NCBI GenBank assembly: GCA_037833965.1
Contig: AP031353.1
Coordinates: 5,210,501 to 5,274,500 of the forward strand
DNA length: 64,000 nucleotides
Direction of reading: 5' to 3'
Source: Marchantia polymorpha subsp. ruderalis
Taxonomy: Eukaryota; Streptophyta; Marchantiopsida; Marchantiales; Marchantiaceae
The notes under the pieces: model-generated
What the model was told of the DNA's origin: nothing
Databases searched by the model: none
The model's input: only the letters and a program-made list of their open reading frames with translations
Position numbers and translations under genes: made by a program
In this document: positions 14,401 through 26,500 of the stretch, piece after piece
Numbering within the stretch: the first letter of the stretch is position 1
Layout of the letters: each line of letters opens with the position of its first letter

Positions 14401-17201
14401 AGGGTACTTGTATAACAGATGAAAAGAAATAAGGAGAGAAGGAGAGGGAGGCGAAAAAGGAGAGATTTTCTGAGGAAAAAGGAGAGATTTTCTCTCGTGA
14501 TAGGATATCTTCCCAATGTGGACAAGATTCATTAGAAGCCTCGAAGCCTCGAAGCAAGAAAGCCTTCTCTGATTCACTTATCTGTAGAGTTTCTGGTCCC
14601 AAAAGACAAAAATCAAGAGGGCAATGCCTTCAATCTTTATCTGTTACATTTTCTATGATGGATTGTCACTTTGGATTTCTACTTTTGGCCATTAGCAATT
14701 AATAAGGCAAAATCAGTAAGTTTCAACCGCCATCTCTACCTTGAGAGCCGAGTTTCGGATTTTCTTGTATGTTTGTAAAGAACCAAGAGGAGTCAAATTG
14801 CGTACCGAGTGTCTATATGTTGGAAACGGTTATCTGTTGGAGTTACCACACTCCTGATTATTGAGTTGGTCTCAAATCAGGAGAGGGTGTTGTGTACCTC
14901 AAAGGGGAAGGGGAGTAACAGCAAGCTGTAGCTACACTCGAGGTGTCATACGGTATTAGTGAGAAATCTACAGTCCACCTTAGTCAATTGCAGCTGGTGC
15001 AAGAGTTCAGAAAATCAAGATTATAAATAACCATTTTCTGATGATCATATTTAAACTCCGTTGAAGCAATTATTATGATGTATTCTAGATGTAACATTAC
15101 TAACTGATGACTCTCTTGGTGTAGCCATAGCTTGCTTCCACTCTCTTCACTAAACATTGAGATAAAACTAAGATAAAAAAATCCTAGATGGCACTTCCCA
15201 CCCTGAATTGGACCAACTCCAAATTCAACTTGAGTGCTAACTTCACGCCACTTTCTGAGCAATCCAAAACTAATGACTGCTCGATTAATTTTCATTCTGA
15301 ATTATGTTCTTTACAGATAGCCAGGTAACATATATTTATTCCATTACTCAAACTTCAGCCTCATTCCCTAACCTGAATACTAATGACTGAAACCTACATA
15401 AAACCTAACCCTATATGCAAGGAGAAACTGACTTCGAAAAAAATAACAATTTCATCGAAAGACAATTGAAGTTTTATGAATTTAGTATGACACCAACTCA
15501 CAGTTCTAAGGTTCTCACGGCCTCTTCTCTAGACATTTGTGAATAGTCTCTTTTTCTTACAGACCGCGGACCTGCACAGCAAACAAAAAGTGTTTGCAAA
15601 CTGAACACTTCGAAATATCTACATATACTTTGAAAGTTCGAGTATAGAGCAGGCCGAAATAGAGAATCATCATTTAGACAAAAGAAACAACTCAAATTCT
15701 CATCTACGGTGACCTTTGTAATGTGTGTAGGTCCACCTAGAACTTTCATTTCAACTACAGCCAGTGTTAGTAAAGGACAAACGCAACTGTGACTTATTCC
15801 AGTAAGATCTGGAATCTACTTACCAGAATGATGCTCGATGGTCTGCTTCCTTCGATCTGTAACAACTCTTCTTGTAGTATAACTAGTGAACCTTGCTTTC
15901 TTCTTCTTTCTGCGCTTGATCTTTAAAGCTGCAGATTGGCCCCTCCCAGCTTTATAAGTCTTTCTCAGATTTCCTTCCTTTGCTCCTGAGTCCAGTCCAT
16001 TCTCACGTTTCTGCATTGTGAGAGCAGAGGTATATATAAGTAATGAGATGTTTGAACGATAGTAGGAGAAGAAATTTAGAAAAACTCAACGATCCGCTTG
16101 GAAAGCGTCGTAGTTGTGAGGAGAAATTTGGAATGCAAGAAATGAATAGGAAGAAAAAGACTTTAAACTCCTGCTAGACTTTAACAAGACATATAAAGGA
16201 TGCCAGGGATTCGGTTACTTTGGATTTCCTGTCACGATTCATAGACGTTGTAAGTTGTACATCTCTTGTGTGGCAGAAAGCGAAAGCTGGCACAGCGCTC
16301 CCGATAAGCGAGCCATCTACATCTAGACTTGGGACAAACGCTTTGCTCGGCTACTGGACTGTGCTTATTGTGGTAGGCTTCCAAAAGGGGAGGGGAGGGG
16401 CGACGAACAGAACGTCGATCCAGGACAGAAAGGAGATGAATGTACGCTTAAGCCTACTTCTGAATCGAACAAGAGACCTGATAGGTCCTAGATCGAGGTC
16501 TAAGCTTAGAATCAAAACATACAGTTGTGGAAGCATTCCATATCATGTTGAAGACATCGATGTGTAGAACTCAGTGTAGTTCGAAATCCAAAAATTCGTG
16601 AATTCAAGAAAATATAACATGTGCTAAAGTCCTTAATATCCGAAAAACATAGAGCGGATTCTTGTAGATGCTTACCATTGATCCTTCCATTCGAGGCTGC
16701 AGAGAAAAAAACGTCACAGATATATCAGGTAGCCATCTTCATAACCTCTAAACTTTTAAAACAATTTCTAGATGATTATCAACTGACATGAAACAACAGT
16801 GTGAAAGTGAGACATAATATTACATGTTCAAGACTGCTCCTCCTCCCAGGATCAGCGAGCATCCGAGAGTGACATTTTTGGATGTAGTTGAAAACATGCT
16901 CATGAGTGTGACTGGCATGCAACTTTTTCCCGACATCAGGATGACGCTCCAACCATTCTGAGATCTCAGACCCTTTCACAACCTCTTTATGTTTTAGACT
17001 TTCCAGCCAAACATATACGGGTCGCCATTTCTCAGTAATGGGTTTTCCGTATCGTCGGTCTTTTTTTACACCTGACGATGTCGATGCAGGAGCACCCGAG
17101 GTGACAGCTGTAGAAGGGATAGTTGTGGCAGGCAAAGTCGCTGTCACCTCTGGAAACATTTTTACATCTTCGTTTGTGTTCACCTTTCCAGATGTTCCTT
17201 C
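8492..17201 (-). CDS. WD40-repeat protein, multi-exon, 5' end not certain
   Basis: Exons that join in phase (minus strand): 17201-16824, 16696-16676, 16010-15824, 15571-15502, 14214-14039, 13693-13454, 13350-13220, 12301-12227, 12087-12016, 11819-11754, 11626-11512, 11215-11119, 10936-10777, 10617-10569, 10389-10307, 10217-10176, 10002-9776, 9420-9334, 9068-8993, 8834-8774, 8682-8492 (stop). They encode about 867 residues with no internal stop. The first exon has a P/A/T/S-rich segment, then a helical module beginning PITEKWRPVYVWLESL with a conserved-looking H/C tail. Next come a strongly basic stretch (KIKRRKKKKARF, a likely nuclear localisation signal) and a predicted coiled coil (SREEAVRTLELLGQLHKALA). 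The C-terminal half is a WD40 propeller with VWDSS, LLWNV, QIWDVD, GLFDLR, LVWDTR and AMWDIT strand ends. The tail is Ser/Gly/Tyr-rich and ends in MSD. WD40 propellers are protein-interaction scaffolds; I do not recognise this specific family, so partners and process are unknown. Translation must start upstream, because the first exon is entered in phase 0 from an intron. Confidence 0.8.
12813..12851. repeat. Perfect intronic foldback (18-bp arms, 3-nt loop)
   Basis: Positions 12813-12830 and 12834-12851 are exact reverse complements around CAA. The foldback lies in the 918-bp intron between the exons at 13350-13220 and 12301-12227 of the WD40 gene, so it would form a hairpin in the pre-mRNA. 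It is too short for a canonical plant MIR stem and may be a tiny palindromic insertion. Confidence 0.75.
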
Positions 17202-20200
17202 CTGCAAGAAAATTCAACGCGGCTTCGTCAGCCCAATGTAAGCCAATATTTTCTGAACAGCAAACTGCCATTGTGAATGTAAAAACCGAATAGTTGACAC
17301 CACACCGTAATCAACAGAGAAGAAGACGAAATGTTTAATACTGTCATATCGTGTGATTACTAACCGCTCGCAGTTAAAATGTACAAGGAAGTCTACAGAG
17401 CACTTTGAACTATCATGTAAAGACCTACACAAGGTTCCTTTCTGGTCTTACACGTCAGGGTCGAAATAGAGTTGACAGTGAAGTGCAGAACGGTTTTCTA
17501 AATGAGCAAAAAGAATGGTCTGCATGGCCTAAAAACTGAATTCAGCGAAGCAACTATAATTCCCCTGTCAATAACCTAGAATTCCCCCTATCAACTTGTA
17601 GAACTTGCCAAATTTATTTATAAACAGAGCAGATTCATATAATAGCTTTGGAAACTCCGTATCAGTTCATGGTTCCACCAGCTGAGCGAGGTTGGATCTT
17701 TCACGGAGCCCCCAAGAAACCCTAAAAACGTATATTTGTCTTCCTTTAAAATCAGATTCGGGTTTGCACCTCCGTTTGTTGCTCTTCAGATTGTGAAAAT
17801 GATGAGGCATTCGATAAGTGAGAGTTACTATAAGAGATATAATAACACATGGAGGTGGTGGTCAGAGTGTGCTCGATTAAAGACATAAATATAGGTGAAG
17901 CTATGCACATTGTTTCGCAGAAATGATCCACTACACCAAGGAGCAGGTTTATATCTTGTCCTTAACATTTCTATCCAATGGTTAGTTGATGATTTTCAAG
18001 ACGTTGAAGCATGTAGAAGAATGTTGTTCGATGTAGATCATTCAAGTATGCTGGTTTCTGGATGATATTATTTACGATATTATTTGGCCTAGCCCTAGTT
18101 CCTTTTAAGTTCATCCTTGCTGAGTCTTGTTGGGGTCTTCCCCATCAAGTCCCAAGTACTTTTCCCTCTTTCAACAATTGCTTGAACAAGAAGGTTCCAG
18201 AAATATATCTGTATCAATATATGATAAACATGACTATCTTTGAGTGCAGATATCACTTGTTAGGAAAAGCTCTGTAGGAATAAAAATTTCCATGATCCTG
18301 ATATACAATGAGACAAAAGAAAAGAAGAGATCACTATTCTTATTCCCATCTCAACAAGATCACTCCAGAACACTACGTACCATGTTGTGTAGTTCGTGCA
18401 GTGCCTGTCCTACCCTGATGTGGCATAATAATCATGTATTGATTTATCACGGCGTGCTATCCTTCTTGTACCACAACTAGAACAAAGCACAAATTCCTGC
18501 AGACTCATCTGCTTACGCCTCAGGTCTTAGGATGTTTGAATGTAACAGTACATGTAGTAGTAGGTAGTGGGTTGACGTGGCATGCATTGTTACAACGGAC
18601 TTCGGACATTCTCCACGGCACCAGTCTCAGTCATCAAGGGGGCGTGTCTGGGAGGACTGGGAGCAAACATGTTGTCGACATATTCAGCGAGACAAAATTC
18701 GGGTGCAAGTATGCTCAAGACCAGATGACCATAAATTTCGATACCAATCGTCCATTGCAGGTAGTGCACAAAGGATATGAGCAACTTCCAGAAAAGTCAG
18801 AAACTATCGCTGGTCGTGGCAGTGTTCTCTGCACGAGTCGCCAGAATCGTGTTCAAACTGCTAACAGAGTTGCATTCCTAGTCTTGCTTTCGGGTGCTGC
18901 TTACGAGTTTGAATTGCTCCTCTAGTACGCAGATCCGTTCTTTCAGTTTCTACTTGGGAGGTTAATAAGTAACAGAATGATCTTGGTTCGGATACTCTAG
19001 TCCCCAGAGTCGCAGTTTCTCTGGCAAAAGACGATGTTAAGAATTTGAAGTAGGCACCTTGGCGTCTAACTTATCAGCAAGGAAGTAAAAGTCATATCTT
19101 CGTAAATATACAAAACTTCAGAAGATTCAGTCTTTTGCTGACAACATTAGGCTTATGACAATAGCAATGCACAAAAAGAAGACAACGAGAACAAAACTAA
19201 ATTTTAAAGGAGAAGCTCCAGGGAGTCGGTAATGAAGGAGATCGCAAATGTAAGTAGACCCCGACTTTGAATGAGGTAGATAAGAAGGAGTTCAACAGGT
19301 TCAAGGTGAACATTAAACATTCATTGACAGAAGTGACACTTTGAGAGAAGAAGATGGTCACAGCACTTGCCCATGAATAAAAAATTTGAAAGAACTGTCC
19401 AGCACCATAAGTTCTAAGATTTTTTCACCTTCAGCACTTACTGGTTGAATTCCATCTTGCAAAATGATGAAATCTGCTACGAAGGCAGCATTGTGCTTAT
19501 GAAGACTGTACAGCAAGATAGAGACAAGGAGGACGACGCAATATGAAAGTTGAGAAGAATATGATGACTACCGATCAATCCCCGCAAGACAGAAGGAAGG
19601 TAGACGTGAACAATACAAAAACCAGCCACGGGGTGAAGGCCTTGACAATTTTAGACATCTAAACTAACAAAACAAAACCCACACTCGGGATCAGTAACAC
19701 AACCATGGCATACCAAGAGCCCAAAAAATGTACAATAATGATTGAAACATCCACTCTCATCTCTAGGTGCTAACAAAAATTGTATGGAAGGGAACGAAAC
19801 TGAAATGAACATGATAATTAGGAGTGAACACTTCATCTCCATGACTAGGAAGCATCCAATCATACGTCCTATCTTCATGAAAAGAGATGGAACAAGGTCC
19901 ACTGAAATAAACGAGAGTGAAGAACAAATGGGAGGAAAGAGAATAATGAATTGTCGAGTCCTGAAGACTCTGCTCAAGACGTTAAGACGAGGGCGTTCAT
20001 TAGAGGAACAAGTACTCCTTACCATTCTACAACCCAACGGAAGTTATACGATAGATTAGATTACACACTTGAGCTCGACTTACAATTAAGGTTCAATCAC
20101 GTTGGTAAAGGCAACTGAAGAGAATCTGCAAAAGTTACGGTTCAAGTTTGTCCAAAAATATATAGTGGTATTATCTACATCCTCGTGATTACAAGCATGA

Positions 20201-20216
20201 TAACGCTTCAACTTAC
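17202..20216. other. Probable long intron or intergenic DNA
   Basis: There are open frames on both strands (for example a plus-strand frame over 18536-18925), but none carries a recognisable motif or a splice-supported extension. If the exon at 20369-20217 belongs to the WD40 gene, this stretch is its 3.0-kb intron. Confidence 0.35.
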
Positions 20217-20369
20217 CTCCATACTGTAAGAGCATCCCCGCTTTGGCTTCACCCTTTCACACAAATATGGCGAGAGGGAGATTGGATCTTGAGGATGCAG
20301 ATCCGCAGTCACATTCACAGAAATTTGGTGTCCTGTGATGCACAGCCACAAGTTGTAACTAGACTGTTT
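20217..20369 (-). CDS. Candidate upstream exon of the WD40 gene
   Basis: A 153-nt open stretch (51 codons, phase 0 at both ends) is bounded by an AG acceptor (GATGTCAG) and a strong GTAAGT donor. It starts KQSSYNLWLCITGHQISV, continues with an Asp/Pro-rich segment and ends SYSME. The phase matches both the exon at 17201 and the candidate exon at 23852-23662, so all three could be joined. No family is recognised. A second frame upstream of the acceptor also stays open, so the 5' boundary could differ. Confidence 0.4.
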
Positions 20370-23300
20370 CTGACATCCTTATCAGAGTCCAGATCATTAT
20401 AAGCAACTGTGAGCTGACTTCTCAATAGTACGCCATCGACGAACTGTAATCTCCAGACACAATGGAGACTTGGAGGCACAAAAAGGCACAAAAGAGACTT
20501 GGAATTGGCTTCTACGAGCGCACCAAAGTTCTTGCTTCTCATCTAAAAATTTTTTTTCTCAAAGAGTTGGCCTGAGTCGTTGTTTCGAGCTATCAATCTT
20601 CTTGTCTGAAGGAAACATGTTTAAATATAATTGGGTGAAACAAGGGTACTCGTTATTTGCAAAGAAAACATGATCACTGATGACTCAATGGACCATTCAT
20701 GATGGACGTTTTATACATAAAGAGTGCTCACAACACCACTGCGAAATTACATTACAGCAATTGAACATAAGATTTAGGCACCCTTCTCTTTGGATTTACT
20801 GACGCTTGTTCGGTAAGCCAATTTGAAGGCAGCTCAAAATCTAGGAGCTACTCCAACATGGGACCGAGTCTGCCCAAAAAGGATTCAATATAGAGTGGTA
20901 TTAATAAACAAGTTGAAGGAGATAATTTGTAAAACACTAGAAATCCGTCATAACCCTATACACTACTTGCAAGCCATTGCAAATCCGAAGAGCTTACAAG
21001 TTCTGATCTCGTTTTCTCAGACGCCATGCACTGGCCAACAGCTTTCAGAACATGGTTGTATAATCGGCCTACGTATTTTGTCGATGGAATGCGACATATA
21101 TAATCAAATTGTGCAGTACGTGAAGCCTCGACCGAGTCATCGAATTTTCCATCAATTCCCTTAACCACTCAAGTATGAAATCAGCCCAAACAAGAGAAGC
21201 AACAGCGCATCTCGAAAACTCCTGTCTCAGCAAGCCCGCCCAGAACCAAAATAATTTAGGACAATAGAAGGCTGAGTACTTGATCTGCAAAACAGTACTC
21301 TCGACTGTAATGGAACACATTAAGTTGTTCCTTACATAAAAGTAGAGCATTCATGCAAAAGCAACACAGCGAATACTCCAAGGAGCTTGCGTTGATGCAT
21401 ACGACAACGCGATGGAATAAGGCTCTCATGAGTGAATCTGGTAGACACCAAGGAAGTCAAGTTCAAGCGTTCATTCACGTGGATCTAAACTCCAAGTTAG
21501 TCTTCACACGCTGAATTGGTATGCACATTCAAAGAAATACACAAATAAGGCAATGAATTTCAAGTTTTGGGCTTAAAAGGATGCATGTGGAAAGCAGATG
21601 TGCAAGTAATAAGGTAGAAAAATAAAACTGGTCGACCAAAGAAGGAGCATATATTCCCCTTGTCAATACGTGATCATACATTGATACGACCATTTGACCA
21701 GAGTACATGAAATTGATTTCTTAATTTGATTGATTTCAAAAAAAAGGATTTGAAACCAGCCTCATCTGTCACACCGGTAAGTAAAATGCAATAGTTCTAT
21801 GCCATAGCCAATGAAACACAATGCGGACAACAGCACAGGCAACGTGCATAGAGAGAAGAAATACTGCAAATAAGAGATGATCTGTCATCCTCTGTCTGCT
21901 TCGACTGAGGAGAAGCGAGGACGAAGGAAGAGTCGGATTTAAATGATTTTTCAAATCCGTGGTTCTTCTAATTTCTGTGTGATTCTTTTCACTCGAAAGA
22001 TGAACAATGTTTCTAGCAGATAAGCAATCTAGACAAATAAGATGTGCACACATTCTCTCGCCTCCAAAATAGTTTCAGGTCATTGCAGAGTTTTATAGGT
22101 TAATCATGAGGAGAATATTATTGACTAAATTGGCAGAAATCAAGACACATTCTTCCTGAAAGAAACAGCTTACAAAAGACATCAAGAAATTGAAGAACTT
22201 TTTTGGTTAGATAAAGAAATGACATATTCATTAAATAAAATACAATTACAAGATTTGGAAGGCCTAAAGTAAGAGGTTTTCTTGTAATGGACACCACATT
22301 TCAAAACTGCCAGTTACGTCCGTATTTCCACCTAATCTGCTGCTCAGCTATTCAATGCTCAAAACTTTGTCAAACAAAATGGACCGAGATGGAAATTGAC
22401 AATCAGATCTTGACATATATCTCAGGGCTATGAGATACCTGAAGGGATTCACGGAACTGATCCCAACGATTTTGATATCTGATAGTCGTCAGCATTTTGA
22501 CCTACTTTATCAGAGTAAGTGTGCACGAGACCGAACAGGATTTTGACCTACTTTATCAGAGTTAGTGTGCACGAGACCGAACAGGATTTTGACCTACTTT
22601 ATCAGATTTAGTGTGCAGACCGAACTGCACGTGACCGAACAGGATGCCACTGGAAATATGTTCACATCCTATCACTAATGTAGTTATAGATGTCTCCATG
22701 CTGGAGCTGTAAAGGTCCAACTTAATGCTCGTGGTTTCCCTCTCGCAAGTATTTATCACCACATTTGCATCATCTGTCCGATGCTTGTTATATTATTTCC
22801 TTACTTGTTCAAGTAATCCTTAAGTTCAAGTTCAGGAATTCGAAAAAAAGAAAACTCAATTTTGAGTGACTGATGTCCTAAGGTAACAAGTAATATAGGA
22901 ACTTGAACTGAAGGTCATCTGACAGATTGTAAACCATATTGAGAAACAACATTAAGGCACGGAACTTGTCTTACCATGAGTTAAGAATTAAACAATTTAA
23001 AGCTACGCGCGGAAATGGAAAAATCTGCCTGAAGGAGTGCAGATTTCATTACCTCCTCTTTCAATAGTACTTATAAAGCATAAAACAAAGCGTAACCATA
23101 GCATAAAGTCCTCACGAGCACAAGTTCCAATCAGATAATATAACCCGGTTGTATGTTTATATCCAAAACCCATTAAAAAAACTCTTATCATTGAATCATG
23201 TTGGACTAGAATTTTCATTCTAGACAGGCCGAGAAGATTATTGTTGGATCGTCCAGTTACTTCAAAAGGTTAGTAGCTCTGAACTGGGAAAGGTATGACA

Positions 23301-23661
23301 CATTCATCAAGAAGACAATCTGACCGACATGATGAGTCAGACCGAAAGTAGAGATTTTTTCAGTGGTAGTGGTCTTTTTTATAAAAACGGGGATCAAGTG
23401 GATAAACAATAAGGATGGGTACTTTAGTTTAAATTCGAACAAGCGTCAAGTAATGGTACTCGCACCAATCGCACTTTTACAGAATTTGTTATATAATAAT
23501 ACATTAGTATAATTTTTATCTTTGCGCTTAAGTTCATTTTACATGTGTTAATTTGAATCATCGTCAAATATTACATACCTCCACATAAATCACACAAACA
23601 GAACTGTGTAGTTATTGTACAAAAGCAAGAATGCACAAGGCTCATGCGATCATTTACTGAC
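20370..23661. other. Probable intron or spacer with a degenerate tandem repeat
   Basis: The stretch contains the 46-bp tandem repeat described separately. Minus-strand frames around 21350-20956 look amphipathic and could hold another exon, but the frames change and no clean acceptor/donor pair fits. No exon is called. Confidence 0.3.
22495..22643. repeat. 46-bp tandem repeat, about three copies
   Basis: Units start at 22495, 22541 and 22587, each with TTTTGACCTACTTTATCAGA, then GTGTGCACGAGACCGAACAGGA with small changes. The first two units differ by one base. The third carries an internal insertion or duplication around GCAGACCGAACTGCACGTGA. Probably a recent replication-slippage array in non-coding DNA. 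Confidence 0.8.
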
Positions 23662-23852
23662 CAATATGCTTCTCTCAACTGAGATCATATTTGTCTCCGC
23701 TATCTGAACCCCAGGTGCCGCCATATTCTGAGACTCAAACTCCAGGAGATGCCTGAACGATCTCTTCTTCTTTTGTCTTGTTGATTTGAATCCTTGCTCC
23801 CTTACTCTGTGCAGATTAGCCGCTTCGACATTCACTCTCTTGCAATTCAGGC
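23662..23852 (-). CDS. Candidate 5' exon of the WD40 gene
   Basis: A 191-nt open stretch follows a good acceptor (TTGTGCAG) and ends before a GTCAGT donor. It is entered with one leftover base and leaves in phase 0, compatible with the exon at 20369-20217 or directly with 17201. The product is basic and helical, including KSTRQKKKRSFRHLLEFES, which fits a nuclear or nucleic-acid-associated N terminus and resembles the basic region further along the WD40 protein. An internal Met (MAAPGVQ) could be the start if the upstream part is leader. A different gene is possible. Confidence 0.4.
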
Positions 23853-26500
23853 CTGCACAATCCAACAGCTTCTGTTACAAATCAAATACAATTCACAAAA
23901 CATGGACATGGAATAAAATCTTGTCACTCTGCAAACTGTAGCTTAAAAATTGAGCAGAGAACTCTGGAAGGTCAGCCCACATGAGTCAAGAAGCAAATTA
24001 TTTACAAGAAGAGTTAGTATGCAATGACCAGAAGTAATGCTGGATCCGTGTGGATTATTGTCAACAAATTTGTGAAAATTCGTAACAGGTAATGTGGATG
24101 GACATCAAAACTTGGCCATGTCAGAGGAACACACTACAAACTTCAGTCAGGCATCCTTGAAGTGTTTCTCTAGTGGGGCAACTCAAGTTTCATTGTAGTG
24201 AGGGATGAGAGTGTCGGAACAGAAAGAAAGAACAGGGAAAAAGTTACACTCGCATATGCAGATAGGAAGGAAAATGAAAGGAGAAGACAGAAAACTTACG
24301 GGACAGGTGAAAGGCCAATATAGAATGATAAAATATCAAGAAAAAACGTTGAACAGATGTGTCATACACCACCTTGTACGACACTTTGTTGTGGTGATAA
24401 TCGAACTAAATCACCAAGTAAGTATGTAATTTGACAACATCATGTTTGAAAATGGGAACTCAAATTTACTCAACAATGTATATCGCAAATCTGATCAATC
24501 TTGTGGGCAGCGGCATTAGATCAAGGCCGCTATCCAGTAACATACATTCGAGCAGACAAGTTTCTACATAAACATTGTCATACCAGCTGTACAACAGTCA
24601 TGAGGAAGAGATTAGTGATGCTCATGTAAGAAAGGACACTAGAAGAACTGCTGTAAAAAGAGTGTGGTACATAGAGTCATTCGAAAAATTAAATCAGCAG
24701 GAACGTATCATTTGACAATGAATTACCATTCAATTACGAATATAAGATTCTGAGTTCGTGTAAACAAAGTGAAACTCGAATTTCATGAGTGCGAAAAACA
24801 ATTCAGAAGTTTTAAGAAATTGAATATGTACACCAATCTATGCAGGTATAAAACTAAATGCAGAAAAAAAAGGATAAATAATATTCAAAGAAAACTTTCA
24901 ACAAAACACAGACCAGAGAAACCAAATAGGAGAATCAAACGGTCAACTACTTACAGTAGAGATGAAATACAAAAGGACTGCATTAACCGAAAAAGATGGA
25001 ATGGTGGAGAAGTGATAGCAAAGTTTTGATGATCGAAAAGCTATTTTCGTACACAATCAGAAACAGAAAAACTTGTTTTGATGGAACTGAAAAATGATCG
25101 CCTAAGCCACCTGAACATATCCACCTGTTTGACCGTGACGTTTACATGAAGGTTTTCTCATACTTGGTATGTTCTGGCTGTTCGGGAGAAAAACTTCAAA
25201 ACGTCAACAGCATTCTTCAGTCCTATAGATCATGAACAGCGATTATCGGTATCGAAGTAGTCACGCAATCTCCCACATCCAAAACTTCATTCGCACCCAT
25301 CCCAGAAAATGATTTAGATTCTCTTTGATGTCAAATCACAAGCTTCCCAGTTTTCTGACATTGCTTCGGAATGAACTGTTAATGGTGAAATTACACAGTG
25401 ATCCCCCGGCTTCATCCAGCTCTGGTTAGATGAGGAAGATTTTCATGACGTTTCGATATTTATCCAAGTCTCGACCCTTTGACCTTGAGGCTTCAACTTT
25501 ATAATTTGCGAATTGGGACTACAAATATTACCGATCAAAGAAACTAAAATTTCTTCATCTATTCACTCCCACTGTCTTATTTCCTTCCAAGCTCATCGGT
25601 CATCCCCATCATACTGCAACGAATTGCAGAAACGACGTGACTCAATACATCCTCCTCGCTCTTATCTGTAATTTGTTAACGGGCAAAATTTAAATCGAAG
25701 CTGGTGTAACAGCATATGACTTCGTATTCTTTCAAAAAGAAATGCAACACATCATGTTTCATATTCAAGCTTCCTAAAGTGCCCGGGAATTTTGCTGCAA
25801 ACATAATGAAGTCGTAATTGCACGTAAAAAGTATAATTTTGTGAGCTGATTAGAAGTGCATGCGCATGTTCGCTAAAACCTCATAATTAGCGAAATGTTA
25901 CCTTGATATCCAAATCACCACATTCGCGTAGACGAGAACCCGGCTCCACAAATCACGACCAAGTTCCGTTTTGCAGACGGTCTCCGCAAACTATCCGCAG
26001 GGCAATTTTGACATCGCAAATTTCTCAGAAACCCGACCCAAACATCACTTTACAACGGGTGGGTTGCTTCTTCTGTGGTTGGAAGGAACTTCAGTATGGA
26101 GGGAAGAACCCGGGAAACATTGTTCAAAGAGGACAAAGAAGACATGAATGGGAGGAACAACGTCCTGTGGGAACAAAGTGAGAAAACACCGAAACTTCGC
26201 CAGACACGAGGCACCAGAAAGCTCCACCCTGAAATTACTCCATTACAAATATCATCATCCGCGAGATGACTTTGTTCGGACGTGAGAAAAAATGTGGACG
26301 GTCTATTACAGTAGAGTAGAGTATCACCAACTGCTAAAAGCGGAGTGCCGCGGATTGCGAGGTCCCACTATTGAAATTATTTTGTTGTCAGCCCTGGAGA
26401 ATGTCAAGTGATGCACAGTGGAGGGTTGACAATTGACTGACTTCGGGAGCTCCAGTGAGTGACAAAAGGCTGAAGACCTACAAGTGTCTGTCGCCACAGC
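23853..26500. other. Upstream spacer, possible WD40 promoter and leader
   Basis: No convincing exon was found. A GC-richer block at about 25900-26480 would be suitably placed for a minus-strand promoter or leader, but its overlapping frames on both strands have no recognisable motif. A donor-like GTAAGT follows position 24300 on the minus strand, but no start could be tied to it. Confidence 0.3.

Noticed and set aside
18536..18925. 129-codon plus-strand frame
   Set aside because: No family similarity or splice context, and it lies within the probable transcribed span of the minus-strand gene.
21069..21350. Amphipathic minus-strand frames as another WD40-gene exon
   Set aside because: Coding-like stretches switch frame and no acceptor/donor pair gives a phase that fits the neighbouring candidate exons.
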